A DNA stretch of 61,347 bases from NCBI GenBank assembly GCA_043769985.1, contig JAYVIV010000081.1, positions 1 through 61,347 on the forward strand. The letters run 5' to 3'. The translations under genes were made by a program, and so were the position numbers. This document shows, piece after piece, positions 27,908 to 36,860 of this stretch. The DNA comes from Arcicella sp043769985. GTDB taxonomy: Bacteria > Bacteroidota > Bacteroidia > Cytophagales > Spirosomataceae. Numbering within the stretch: position 1 is the stretch's first letter; each line of letters opens with the position of its first letter. The notes under the pieces were generated by a model that saw only the letters and a program-made list of their open reading frames with translations, did not search any database and had not been told where the DNA came from.

Positions 27908-29374
27908 ATGAAAAAAATAACGATACTTTTACTCACTTTTGCGTTGGTTTCTTGCAAGGATAATTTCCTCGAATTAACGCCAGACACAAACGGTTCGGTT
28001 GGTAATTTTTACCAAACCAAAGATCAATTTATCCAAGCCGTCAATTCGGCGTATTCGCCCCTGCAAAGCATTTACAACAACAATATGTGGCTTTTTGCGG
28101 AAGTTCGTTCGGATAATACTTCTTATCAATTAAACACGGGAGACCGTTCGGGAACAATACGAGAAGAAATTGACGAATTCCGTGATAATGATCAAAATAC
28201 CAATTATCAGACTTTTTTTAACAGTAGTTATCAAGGAATCGGAAGATGTAATTTACTATTAACCAAAATTCAAACGGCAACTTTCGACCAAGCATCTCGC
28301 AATCAGATTGAAGGAGAGGCTCGTTTTTTGAGGGCTTTCTATTACTTCAATTTAACCAGAGTTTTTGGCGATGTGCCATTGATTTTGAAGGAAGTAGCCT
28401 CACCCGAAGAAGCTTTTACTACTGCTACTCGGGTTTCAGAAGCCCAAGTTTTAGTGGCTGTGATTGAAGATTTGAAGGCTGCCATTACAAAATTACCAGC
28501 AAAATATACTGCCTCAGACCTTGGAAGAGCCTCATCGGGTGCTGCAAAAGCTATTTTGGGAGAAGTGTATATGACGCAAAAGAATTATACCGCCGCAACC
28601 GAGATTTTAAGAGGAATTGAAGCCGATGGTGGATATTCGTTAAATGCTAATTATGCCGATAACTTCAAACGGAAAAATACTTCGGAATCAATTTTTGAAG
28701 TACAATATGCGGAAGGCGTAGGTACTAAATGGAGTACATTTATTTATTCTTTTGCTCCCTTTAACTCTGGAACCTTAGCCACGGGTTTTGCGCTCGGGGC
28801 GGGTTCAGCGGCAGGTTGGAACATTCCAACGCAAGATTTAATCAATGCTTATGAATCTGCGGACAAGCGTTTTGCAGCATCTATTAATCAAAATTTTACC
28901 GACCCCACTTCCAAAAGAGTTATCCCCTTTATTCAAAAATATTCAAATCCGCCGTATTTGGAGCGTTTTAATACTGGGGATAACTTTATTGTTTCTCGAT
29001 TGGCGGATGTATTATTACTACAAGCCGAGGCTTTGAACGAAGCGAGTTTTCCAAATGCGGATGCTTTTGCTTTGCTCAATCGGGTGCGTACGAGGGCGGG
29101 ACTTTCTTCAAAAACTGCCAATAATACGGATACTAAGTTAAGAGTGGCTTCACAAGCGGAATTTAGAACGGCAATTGCTCAGGAACGTAGAATTGAATTA
29201 GCTTTTGAGAATCATCGTTGGTTTGATTTGGTTAGAACGGGACAGGCAGTTCCAGTAATGACGGCTCATGCAGTGGGTGAAAAAGCCTTGAAAAGTTATA
29301 TTTTGCCAAATTCTTTCATCACTATACCGTTGAAATTTCCTTATCCATTTAGGGAGACGCAGATTACGAAATAG
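27908..29374 (+). CDS. SusD/RagB-family glycan-binding lipoprotein (second locus)
   Basis: A 488-residue partner of the preceding SusC. It has a short lipoprotein signal (LLLTFALVSC), N-terminal FLELTPDTNGSVGNFYQTKDQF, the motif GEARFLRAFYYFNLTRVFGDVPL, and the C-terminal RIELAFENHRWFDLVRTG. The extreme C-terminus (KFPYPFRETQITK) lacks the usual NPGY-like ending, so the last residues may have been altered, though the fold should be complete. It is followed by a 269-bp gap with a repeat element before the GH106-like gene. Confidence 0.93.
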   Translation: MKKITILLLTFALVSCKDNFLELTPDTNGSVGNFYQTKDQFIQAVNSAYSPLQSIYNNNMWLFAEVRSDNTSYQLNTGDRSGTIREEIDEFRDNDQNTNYQTFFNSSYQGIGRCNLLLTKIQTATFDQASRNQIEGEARFLRAFYYFNLTRVFGDVPLILKEVASPEEAFTTATRVSEAQVLVAVIEDLKAAITKLPAKYTASDLGRASSGAAKAILGEVYMTQKNYTAATEILRGIEADGGYSLNANYADNFKRKNTSESIFEVQYAEGVGTKWSTFIYSFAPFNSGTLATGFALGAGSAAGWNIPTQDLINAYESADKRFAASINQNFTDPTSKRVIPFIQKYSNPPYLERFNTGDNFIVSRLADVLLLQAEALNEASFPNADAFALLNRVRTRAGLSSKTANNTDTKLRVASQAEFRTAIAQERRIELAFENHRWFDLVRTGQAVPVMTAHAVGEKALKSYILPNSFITIPLKFPYPFRETQITK

Positions 29375-29451
29375 TACAGGTTGATTTTTACGATTAATTC
29401 AGAAAATCTTTTACAAAATCATTAACTGATGATACGCAGATGATCATTCTT

Positions 29452-29574
29452 GCACAACGGGTTAAAACCCGTTGCTAATAAATCGGTCTTCCCTACGGGA
29501 CTTTAACGGGTACAACCTACAAACAAAGTCCCATCGGGACGACCGACATATTAGCAGCGGGTTTTAACCGCTGC
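29452..29574. repeat. Paired-hairpin inverted repeat element
   Basis: Two arms of about 50 bases face each other at roughly 80 percent identity. Each arm contains its own small palindrome (AACGGGTTAAAACCCGTT; AGCGGGTTTTAACCGCT) and a CGGTCTTCCCTACGGGACTTT-like block. Comparable blocks are dispersed intergenic repeats in many Bacteroidota genomes as far as I recall. It sits between SusD and the GH106-like gene. Confidence 0.7.
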
Positions 29575-29643
29575 GGCGGACCGTCCGTTGAAAAGAGTTT
29601 TACATAAAATAAACCCCTAAACCATAAAACCAATCCCTAAACC

Positions 29644-32454
29644 ATGAAATCAATCTTCAAAACATTCCTTTTCCTTTTCTTTTGCCATTACGCATCAGCC
29701 CAAATTTCTGATAAAATTTTTCAAAATCCGCCTTCACAATACGGCATTCGCTGTTGGTGGTGGTGGCTCAATGGCAATGTAACCAAAGAGGCAATCACAA
29801 GAGATTTGGAAGAAATGAAAGCCAAAGGGTTCAGTGGAGCCTGTATTTTTGATGCTGGCGGACAAAATCAAAGAGGCAACGGTGATGTTCCAGAAGGACC
29901 TTTGTGGGGTTCGCCCGAATGGCGAGTATTATATTTACACGCCATCAACGAAGCCGACCGATTGGGTTTAGTGATGTCATTAAGTATTCAAAGTGGCTGG
30001 AATTTGGGTGGTCCTGACATTACTTCCGCCGAAGCGGCAAAACAAGTAGTTTTTTCAGAAATAAACGTAAAAGGTGGGTTTAATATCCAGCAAAATCTGC
30101 CCCAACCCAAAGGACACGAAGGTTTTTACCAAGATATTGCCGTGTTAGCAATTCCTGCAAAAAATACCTATAATCGTCTGAAGATCAGAGGTTTTGAAAA
30201 TAAAGCCGCTACCCAAGAAGTAGGTTGGTCTGTCCCTGAAACTCGCCCACTTTTAACTGATACCACCGCCACCGAAGGAGAAGAAGATGCCAAATTATCA
30301 CAAGTTTTAGACCTTTCAAATGACGTAAAAAACGGGGTATTAAACTGGAATGCTCCCGCAGGAGACTGGACAGTTATTCGTTTTGGCTATTCTGCAACGG
30401 GCAGAGATGTTTCCACTTCGAGCGGTAAATGGCAAGGTTTGGTGATTGATTATACCAGCGAAAAACATTTCAATCGCTACTGGGACACCAACGTTGAACC
30501 TCTTTTGAAAATGATTGGCGATAAGGCGGGCAAAACATTAAAATATCTACAAACCGATAGCTTTGAAGCAGGTGGCATGAATTGGTCGGATAAATTTGAG
30601 GACGAATTCAAGAAACGCCGTGGCTATGACCCTTTGCTCTATTTGCCGATTTTAGCGGGAAAAATTATTGAAAATCGGGAATCAAGTAATCGGTTTTTAA
30701 CGGATTTACGCAAAACGTTGAGTGATTGTATTTCGGATAATCATTACCGAGTATTTGCCCAACGTGCCAAACATTACGGAATGGGAATTCAACCCGAATC
30801 GGCAGGACCACACGCAGGACCTTTTGATGGCTTGAAAAACTATGGACATTCGGAAATTATGATGTCAGAATTTTGGTCGCCATCTCCGCACCGTTCCAAA
30901 AATATTGACCGTTTTTTTGTGAAGCAAGCCGCCAGTGCCGCCAAAATTTTTAACAAGCAACTCGTTGGTGCTGAGTCATTTACCACCATTGGACCGCACT
31001 GGAATGATGTCATTTGGGCAGATATGAAACCATCAGCCGACCATGAATTTTGTGCAGGATTGAACTTGGTTTATCTACACACATTCACGTGTTCACCCAA
31101 AGAAATGGGTTTGCCAGGGCAGGAATATTTTGCGGGAACCCACTTCAATCCCAATGTGACGTGGTGGAATTATTCAACGGCTTTTATCAAATATTTAACC
31201 CGAATTCAGTATTTAATGCAATCAGGAACGGCGGTTGCGGATGTTTTGTATTATTATGGTGACCACATTCCCAACATCGGAAGGTATAAAGATGATGACC
31301 CTGCCAAATCGCTTCCTGATTACGATTATGATTTAATTAATGAAGACAAATTAATGGATTTATCGGTTAAAAATGGTAAAATTTTTCTACCTCACGGTGT
31401 TTCTTATCAAGTGTTGGCATTACCTGACCACAAAGTATTGTCTTTAAAAGCCTTACGAAAAGTGAAAGAATTGGTGGAAAATGGAGCAACAATTATTGGC
31501 GAAAAACCCTTGTCAACTGCCAGTTTAGTAGGCGGTTCGGAAGCGGAAATAGAACTGAAAAATATTACTGAGCAACTATGGAAAGTAGGGGCGAATGGTA
31601 TTCGTCCACTCACTGCGAAAGAGGCCTTGAAAAATAAGGGAATTCTACCCGATTGTGAATTTATCCAAAAACCAGCAGGCAAAACTTTTGACTACATTCA
31701 TCGTCAGGCTGAAAACGTTGATTATTATTTTATCAGTAACCAAAATAAAGAATCGTTATCGTTGAAAGCCGCTTTCAGAATTACGGGAAAACAGCCCGAA
31801 ATTTGGGATGCGGTAACGGGCGAAATTCATGCTGCAACGAGTTTTTACGAAGAAAAAGGAAGAACTTTTATTGATTTATCTTTCAATCCTAATGGGTCAG
31901 TTTTTGTGGTTTTTAGGAATAATGTTTCTGTAAGTAAAAGCAAAAAATCTATTAATCTGAATTACAACACCTTACAAAAAATAAATACCCCTTGGAATGT
32001 TGATTTTGATTCAAAATGGGGTGGTAAAAATATCAAAATGGATTCGCTCGTGAGTTGGACAAACCGACCAGAGGATGGCATTAAATTTTATTCTGGAACG
32101 GCAATTTACAGGACAAACTTTAATTTTAATTCCCCCTCTGGGGGTCAGGGGGCTTTGCTGGATTTAGGCATTGTAAAAGACGTTGGAATTGCCAAAGTGA
32201 AACTAAATGGTAAAGATTTGGGCATTTTATGGTGTCCACCTTATCAAGTTTCAGTGGCGGGTTTATTGAAAGCAAAAGGAAATATTCTCGAAATTGAAGT
32301 GGTTAATACTTGGCGAAATCGTTTAATCGGTGACCGTGGTAAACCACAAAATGAACGATTTACCAAAACAAATATTACCATAAAACCAGATTGGAAATTG
32401 GAACCTTCGGGATTATTAGGACCCGTTCAATTATTGAAAGCATCAGAAAAATGA
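29644..32454 (+). CDS. GH106-like alpha-L-rhamnosidase (probable)
   Basis: A 936-residue exported enzyme with a signal peptide ending ASAQ. The N-terminal catalytic part has the family pattern WWWWLNGNVTKEAITRDLEEM at about residue 37, DRLGLVMSLSIQSGWNLGGP at about 107, and HGMGIQPESAG-type central motifs. The C-terminal part is a galactose-binding-like jelly roll (LDLGIVKDVGIAKVKLNGKDLG). GH106 enzymes remove alpha-L-rhamnose from pectins such as rhamnogalacturonan; exact specificity is inferred. Codons near residue 830 are made from a GC-rich repeat that also occurs in three other genes of this window. The stop codon overlaps the next start by 4 bases. Confidence 0.72.
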   Translation: MKSIFKTFLFLFFCHYASAQISDKIFQNPPSQYGIRCWWWWLNGNVTKEAITRDLEEMKAKGFSGACIFDAGGQNQRGNGDVPEGPLWGSPEWRVLYLHAINEADRLGLVMSLSIQSGWNLGGPDITSAEAAKQVVFSEINVKGGFNIQQNLPQPKGHEGFYQDIAVLAIPAKNTYNRLKIRGFENKAATQEVGWSVPETRPLLTDTTATEGEEDAKLSQVLDLSNDVKNGVLNWNAPAGDWTVIRFGYSATGRDVSTSSGKWQGLVIDYTSEKHFNRYWDTNVEPLLKMIGDKAGKTLKYLQTDSFEAGGMNWSDKFEDEFKKRRGYDPLLYLPILAGKIIENRESSNRFLTDLRKTLSDCISDNHYRVFAQRAKHYGMGIQPESAGPHAGPFDGLKNYGHSEIMMSEFWSPSPHRSKNIDRFFVKQAASAAKIFNKQLVGAESFTTIGPHWNDVIWADMKPSADHEFCAGLNLVYLHTFTCSPKEMGLPGQEYFAGTHFNPNVTWWNYSTAFIKYLTRIQYLMQSGTAVADVLYYYGDHIPNIGRYKDDDPAKSLPDYDYDLINEDKLMDLSVKNGKIFLPHGVSYQVLALPDHKVLSLKALRKVKELVENGATIIGEKPLSTASLVGGSEAEIELKNITEQLWKVGANGIRPLTAKEALKNKGILPDCEFIQKPAGKTFDYIHRQAENVDYYFISNQNKESLSLKAAFRITGKQPEIWDAVTGEIHAATSFYEEKGRTFIDLSFNPNGSVFVVFRNNVSVSKSKKSINLNYNTLQKINTPWNVDFDSKWGGKNIKMDSLVSWTNRPEDGIKFYSGTAIYRTNFNFNSPSGGQGALLDLGIVKDVGIAKVKLNGKDLGILWCPPYQVSVAGLLKAKGNILEIEVVNTWRNRLIGDRGKPQNERFTKTNITIKPDWKLEPSGLLGPVQLLKASEK
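32129..32155 (+). repeat. GC-rich palindromic repeat, copy 1 (inside the GH106-like gene)
   Basis: The block AATTCCCCCTCTGGGGG then TCAGGGGGCT stands out from the AT-rich gene. It is read in frame as NSPSGGQGAL. Related copies lie at 46274, 46402 and 50277. Confidence 0.75.
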
Positions 32455-33884
32455 AACAAAAATATCCATTAAAAGTAGGTTTATTTGGCATTGGTTTGGA
32501 AGCCTATTGGAGTCAATTTGAGGGCTTAAAAGCTCGTTTGGAAGGTTTTATTGAAATAGTAGCTCAAAAAATCAATGCTTTTGATACGGAAGTTGTTAAT
32601 TTAGGTTTGGTTGATACCCCTGAAAAAGCCGTTGAAGCGGGTCATCAATTCAGACAAAATGATGTTGATATTATTTTTCTGTACGTCACCACTTACGCCC
32701 TTTCTTCAACCGTTTTGCCAGTGGTTCAGAGAGCAAAAGTTCCTGTGATAATTCTGAACCTTTCGCCCGAAGCCGCCATTGATTATGCAACTTTTAACGC
32801 CATGACAGACCGCACAAAAATGACAGGTGAATGGTTGGCGTATTGTTCGGCTTGTCCAGTGCCAGAAATCGCCAATGTTTTTAAGCGAGCAAACATAAAA
32901 TTTCATCAGATTACGGGAATGTTGCACAATGACCCCGAATGTTGGAATGAAGTTGAAGAATGGGTTTCAGCGGCAAAAGTTGCCAATATTATGTCTCATA
33001 ATCGTCTTGGGGCAATGGGACATTATTATTCGGGAATGTTGGATATTTATACTGATATTACCTTACAATTGGCAAGTTTTGGTGGTCATATTGAGATTAT
33101 TGAAGTAGATGAACTTTCAGCTTTACGAAGAGAAATTTCGGAATCTGCCATTGCCAATCGGGTTTCAGAATTTCATCAACTCTTTGATATTCAAGCAGAT
33201 TGCTCGGATTATGAGTTGGCACGAGCCGCTAAAACCTCGTTGGCTTTGGATAAATTAGTAGAAAAATACGATTTAGGTTCATTGGCTTATTATTATAAAG
33301 GAACAGGAATTTCTGAAAATGAAGACACCATGAGTTCCATCATTTTGGGAACATCACTACTCACGGCAAGAAATATTCCAGTGGCGGGTGAATACGAAAT
33401 CAAAAACGCCCAAGCCATGAAAATAATGGATTCTTTTGGCGTAGGTGGCTCATTTACAGAGTATTATGCGATGGATTTCAACGATGATGTCGTGCTGATG
33501 GGACACGATGGACCTGGACATTTAGCCATCACCGAAGGGAAAACGAAGGTAAAACCTATGCAAGTTTATCACGGGAAAGTGGGAAATGGCTTATCCGTAG
33601 AAATGTCGGTGAAACATGGATTTGTAACTTTATTGTCCGTTGTGGAAACATCAGATGGGAAACTGCAATTATTAGTAGCCGAAGGAGAATCCGTGGCAGG
33701 ACCAATCTTGGAAATTGGCAATACGAATAGTAGATACAAGTTTAGCATTGGAGCAAGAAAATTTGTCAATGATTGGAATAGCCACGGACCCGCCCATCAT
33801 TGTGCGGTTGGAGTTGGGCATATTGCTTCAAAAATTAAAAAATTGGGTGATTTTATCAATATGGAAGTTGTTAAAATTTGTTGA
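32451..33884 (+). CDS. L-arabinose-isomerase-like sugar isomerase (AraA/FucI superfamily)
   Basis: A 477-residue cytoplasmic enzyme that probably interconverts an aldose and a ketose. The ATG at 32451 overlaps the GH106 stop (ATGA), which suggests translational coupling. The N-terminus VGLFGIGLEAYWSQFEGLK is typical of AraA-like proteins. Candidate metal ligands are in GTGISENED, GEYEIK, MGHDGPGH and GPAHHCAVGVGH, all in the C-terminal half. Whether it acts on arabinose, rhamnose or fucose cannot be told. Its pairing with a rhamnosidase-like enzyme makes a deoxy- or pentose substrate likely. The frame also opens upstream at 32391 (TTG), inside the previous gene, and is rejected. Confidence 0.75.
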   Translation: MKQKYPLKVGLFGIGLEAYWSQFEGLKARLEGFIEIVAQKINAFDTEVVNLGLVDTPEKAVEAGHQFRQNDVDIIFLYVTTYALSSTVLPVVQRAKVPVIILNLSPEAAIDYATFNAMTDRTKMTGEWLAYCSACPVPEIANVFKRANIKFHQITGMLHNDPECWNEVEEWVSAAKVANIMSHNRLGAMGHYYSGMLDIYTDITLQLASFGGHIEIIEVDELSALRREISESAIANRVSEFHQLFDIQADCSDYELARAAKTSLALDKLVEKYDLGSLAYYYKGTGISENEDTMSSIILGTSLLTARNIPVAGEYEIKNAQAMKIMDSFGVGGSFTEYYAMDFNDDVVLMGHDGPGHLAITEGKTKVKPMQVYHGKVGNGLSVEMSVKHGFVTLLSVVETSDGKLQLLVAEGESVAGPILEIGNTNSRYKFSIGARKFVNDWNSHGPAHHCAVGVGHIASKIKKLGDFINMEVVKIC

Positions 33885-34184
33885 TATATTTGTGCTAAAG
33901 CCTTGGAAATAATTTTGCGTTAGTAAGTATATAGTTCCGGAATTTTTTTAACTAAACAATATTTCTGCTCCCCTTTTATTTTGGGTTGAAAATAACAAAC
34001 CCATGACCTTTGATTCAGACTTTTTCCAGAGGAAACGCTTGCTTTTTTAATAGGACACAAACAAATGTTGAAAAAACAGTACCGCTTACTCAATGGTAAT
34101 ATTTTAATAACATTCAATCTATCCATTTCCTGAAATTCTTTGTAGTTTTATAGAATCTTTAAACGAATAAAACACACTCAATAT
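33885..34184. other. 300-bp intergenic region
   Basis: No gene recognised. A 20-base word at 33920-33939 (TTAGTAAGTATATAGTTCCG) recurs with one change at 58176-58195. A minus-strand frame (33920-34126) has no recognisable motif. Confidence 0.5.
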
Positions 34185-34973
34185 ATGAAAGTTTTTTTCT
34201 CAACTTTACCATTAATTCTCTTTTTCCAATTTTCAAATTTCGCTCAATCAAGGAAGGTATTTAGGCGAAATTTTGAGAATTTCAAAGTTGCCTGTAACGT
34301 TTGTCCAAATCCAAATATCACCCAAGATGAAACTATTTATGGCGATGCCTTAAATGCCAATTGGCAGATTTTGCCTACCACAATTTCCTCGAATATTTCT
34401 AATTCAAGTCCTCAATTAATCAATTCTAAATCAATTAAAGTCACAAATCCTACGGCAAATCAACTTCTTGATTTACGAGTTAATGGTATTTCCTTAAACA
34501 CGGTGGATTATCCAGATGGATTTGAGTTTTGGGTTTATAATGAAAGTTCAACCCCCTATCCTTTTGCTGTTCAGGCATTTGTAAACGCCACAACTGATAA
34601 TACCGTAATTGCAAATGCAGTTGCCAGACCTAATAAATGGACTCATCTTTTGTTTGATTGGGCGATGTTTGGCAATCCCCAAACGGTTGGAAGACTCACG
34701 ATTAAGTTAAATCAAACGCAGGCGGGAAGTTTGTATTTCGATGAAATAAAGTTGGTTCACTGTGCCGATATGTATTCCACTAAAACGGGTAATTGGAATG
34801 ATCAAACTTTATGGAGTTGTGGTAGATTACCGATTCTTACGGATACCATTACGATTGACCCAGAGCATACCGTTACGGTTTTGAACGGGATTAGTGCAAC
34901 CATGAGTTTCTTGCAATTACTTGGCACACTTGATGTTAAATCTGGCGGGGTTTTTAATATGAAAAATTATTAA
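34185..34973 (+). CDS. Exported protein with C-terminal GNWND module (unknown function)
   Basis: A 262-residue protein with a signal peptide (ends SNFAQ). The middle (about 50-190) resembles a carbohydrate-binding-like jelly roll (LINSKSIKVTNPTANQLLDL, GSLYFDEIKLVHC). The C-terminal 65 residues (STKTGNWNDQTLWSCGRLP...HTVTV) match the end of the truncated gene at 22476-23477, so this is a recurring module. It is the first of four adjacent plus-strand genes for exported proteins. No enzyme motif is visible. Confidence 0.75.
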   Translation: MKVFFSTLPLILFFQFSNFAQSRKVFRRNFENFKVACNVCPNPNITQDETIYGDALNANWQILPTTISSNISNSSPQLINSKSIKVTNPTANQLLDLRVNGISLNTVDYPDGFEFWVYNESSTPYPFAVQAFVNATTDNTVIANAVARPNKWTHLLFDWAMFGNPQTVGRLTIKLNQTQAGSLYFDEIKLVHCADMYSTKTGNWNDQTLWSCGRLPILTDTITIDPEHTVTVLNGISATMSFLQLLGTLDVKSGGVFNMKNY

Positions 34974-35023
34974 ATCCTTGTTTTTTGAAATACCATCATT
35001 CCAACATATATTTCAAATCGTTT

Positions 35024-36811
35024 ATGAAGAAATTACTCCCGTTCTTGTTGCTTTCACTTTTTAGCTTTGTTAGTAAAGCACAATTAAACTATAATTTTTC
35101 CACATCAGCGGGTACATTTACCCCACTTTCGGGAGATGTTGTTGCTCCGTTGATGGCGGCTTATTCGCCCACAAAAACATTGTTGGATGAATCCTTTGCC
35201 AATAACATTCCCGTTGGTTTCAGTTTTCAATATAACGGTATTAATTATACCACAATCCATTTGAACTCCAATGGTTTTGCCACTTTCGGAACGCCTTTTT
35301 TGAGTAGTACCGCCAATCCATCGTATGAAATCAACGAACTGAGGTCAATTAGTGGATTGAAAGGAACTATTCGACCAATTTTAGCTCCTTTCTGGGATAA
35401 TTTGTTGCTGAATACTGCCAACGATATAACCTACAAAACCACAGGAACTGCTCCAAATCGGGTTTTTACGAGTCAATGGAAAAACATGATTTGGCAAGAT
35501 GGAACGTCGGCAATAAGTTTCCAACTCAAATTATACGAAACCACGAATGTGGTTGAATTTGTGTATCGTTCAGAAGCGGGTTCGGGAGTTGCGGTGAAAT
35601 CTGCATCCATTGGCATTACCTCCGAAAATACCCAAATGCCGATGATTGACCATGATTCTACTAATTTTATTGCCCTAATTAACGCCAGTCCAAAGGCAAT
35701 AATTGATAGAATTATTGAAGTTGAAACCATTGATACAAAACCAAGAACGGGGCAAATTTTCAGATTTACACCCAAAACTTGTATGCCACCCTCTGGATTA
35801 ATGGTGCAGGATTATTCCACCAGTACTGCAACCATAAAATGGACTCCAACTCAAGGAACGAACAATTACGAATATGCGATTAGCAACATTGATGTTCAGC
35901 CCGTTGCTGGAACAGTTAGCAATCTTAATCAGTTGACTTTCAGTAATTTAGCTGCCAATACTAATTATTTTTTCTTTATCAAAAGTGCTTGCGGTAGTTC
36001 ATGGAAAAAGTTGAGTTTCAAAACAACCTTAATGGTTACTTTGCCTTATAATGAAAGTTTTGAAAATGCCATTGATAATTCGCTACCCGTAAATATGACG
36101 GCACAAAACAATAGTAACACATTCGCCAATATTTTTTGGCAAACTACGGATTTGCTACTGCCTGCGACGGGTACGAAAATGGCAATTAATGGCTCTCCTT
36201 TTGCCGCCTCAAAATCTTGGTTATTCACGCCTTCTTTCGGTTTCATTGCGGGCAGAACTTATGAATTATCCTATAAAATTTCTGCCACAGGAAGTGCTGG
36301 AACATTAACCGTAAAGTATGGACAAAAAGCGGGGGAAAGTGCTTCAACAGTTACAATTGGTACAAATACTGCCATTGCTAACACTTCGTATTCAATCAAA
36401 ACCTTTACGTTTATTCCGACCAATTCAGGTGAACACACGCTGGGATTTCAATACGAGTCCGGGGTGAATAATCAACTCATTTTGTTGGATGATATTACCT
36501 TAAAGTTACTTCCATCAGCAGTTCAATTAACTGAAAATGAAAGAAAATCCAATGTTGAAATTCAAGAGGAATTTACCGTTGGATTATACCCAAATCCCTC
36601 TGAAAAAGAAGTATTTTTGAAAGTAAATAAACCAATAGAAACTACCGTAAAAGTTTTCACTATGACGGGAAGTGAATTACCAATTTCAGCCCAAATTATG
36701 AATGATTCTGAGATAAAAATTATTCCGAATCAACCCATTAATCAAGGCATTTATTTGGTAAATGTTATTACAAATACTGAAACAAGAATTCTGAAATGGA
36801 TGGTTTTTTAA
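35024..36811 (+). CDS. T9SS cargo with fibronectin III and adhesin-like domains
   Basis: A 595-residue secreted protein. The ATG at 35024 gives the signal peptide MKKLLPFLLLSLFSFVSKAQ; the frame opens 13 codons earlier without a better start. Residues about 20-240 are a beta-rich domain, about 250-340 a fibronectin type III domain (PPSGLMVQDYSTSTATIKW), and about 340-500 a cleaved-adhesin/choice-of-anchor-J-like domain (YNESFENA...LLDDITL). The last 75 residues are a type A T9SS sorting domain (VGLYPNPSEKEVFLKV... RILKWMVF). It should be exported by type IX secretion and attached or released at the surface. Confidence 0.85.
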   Translation: MKKLLPFLLLSLFSFVSKAQLNYNFSTSAGTFTPLSGDVVAPLMAAYSPTKTLLDESFANNIPVGFSFQYNGINYTTIHLNSNGFATFGTPFLSSTANPSYEINELRSISGLKGTIRPILAPFWDNLLLNTANDITYKTTGTAPNRVFTSQWKNMIWQDGTSAISFQLKLYETTNVVEFVYRSEAGSGVAVKSASIGITSENTQMPMIDHDSTNFIALINASPKAIIDRIIEVETIDTKPRTGQIFRFTPKTCMPPSGLMVQDYSTSTATIKWTPTQGTNNYEYAISNIDVQPVAGTVSNLNQLTFSNLAANTNYFFFIKSACGSSWKKLSFKTTLMVTLPYNESFENAIDNSLPVNMTAQNNSNTFANIFWQTTDLLLPATGTKMAINGSPFAASKSWLFTPSFGFIAGRTYELSYKISATGSAGTLTVKYGQKAGESASTVTIGTNTAIANTSYSIKTFTFIPTNSGEHTLGFQYESGVNNQLILLDDITLKLLPSAVQLTENERKSNVEIQEEFTVGLYPNPSEKEVFLKVNKPIETTVKVFTMTGSELPISAQIMNDSEIKIIPNQPINQGIYLVNVITNTETRILKWMVF

Positions 36812-36860
36812 TCACTTTCGTGTCCTAAACCTTCACTCATTTTCTTTTAATTCAACTATT

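Noticed and set aside
33920..34126. Minus-strand frame in the gap before 34185
   Set aside because: No domain or signal recognised and it begins within a repeated 20-base word; probably fortuitous.
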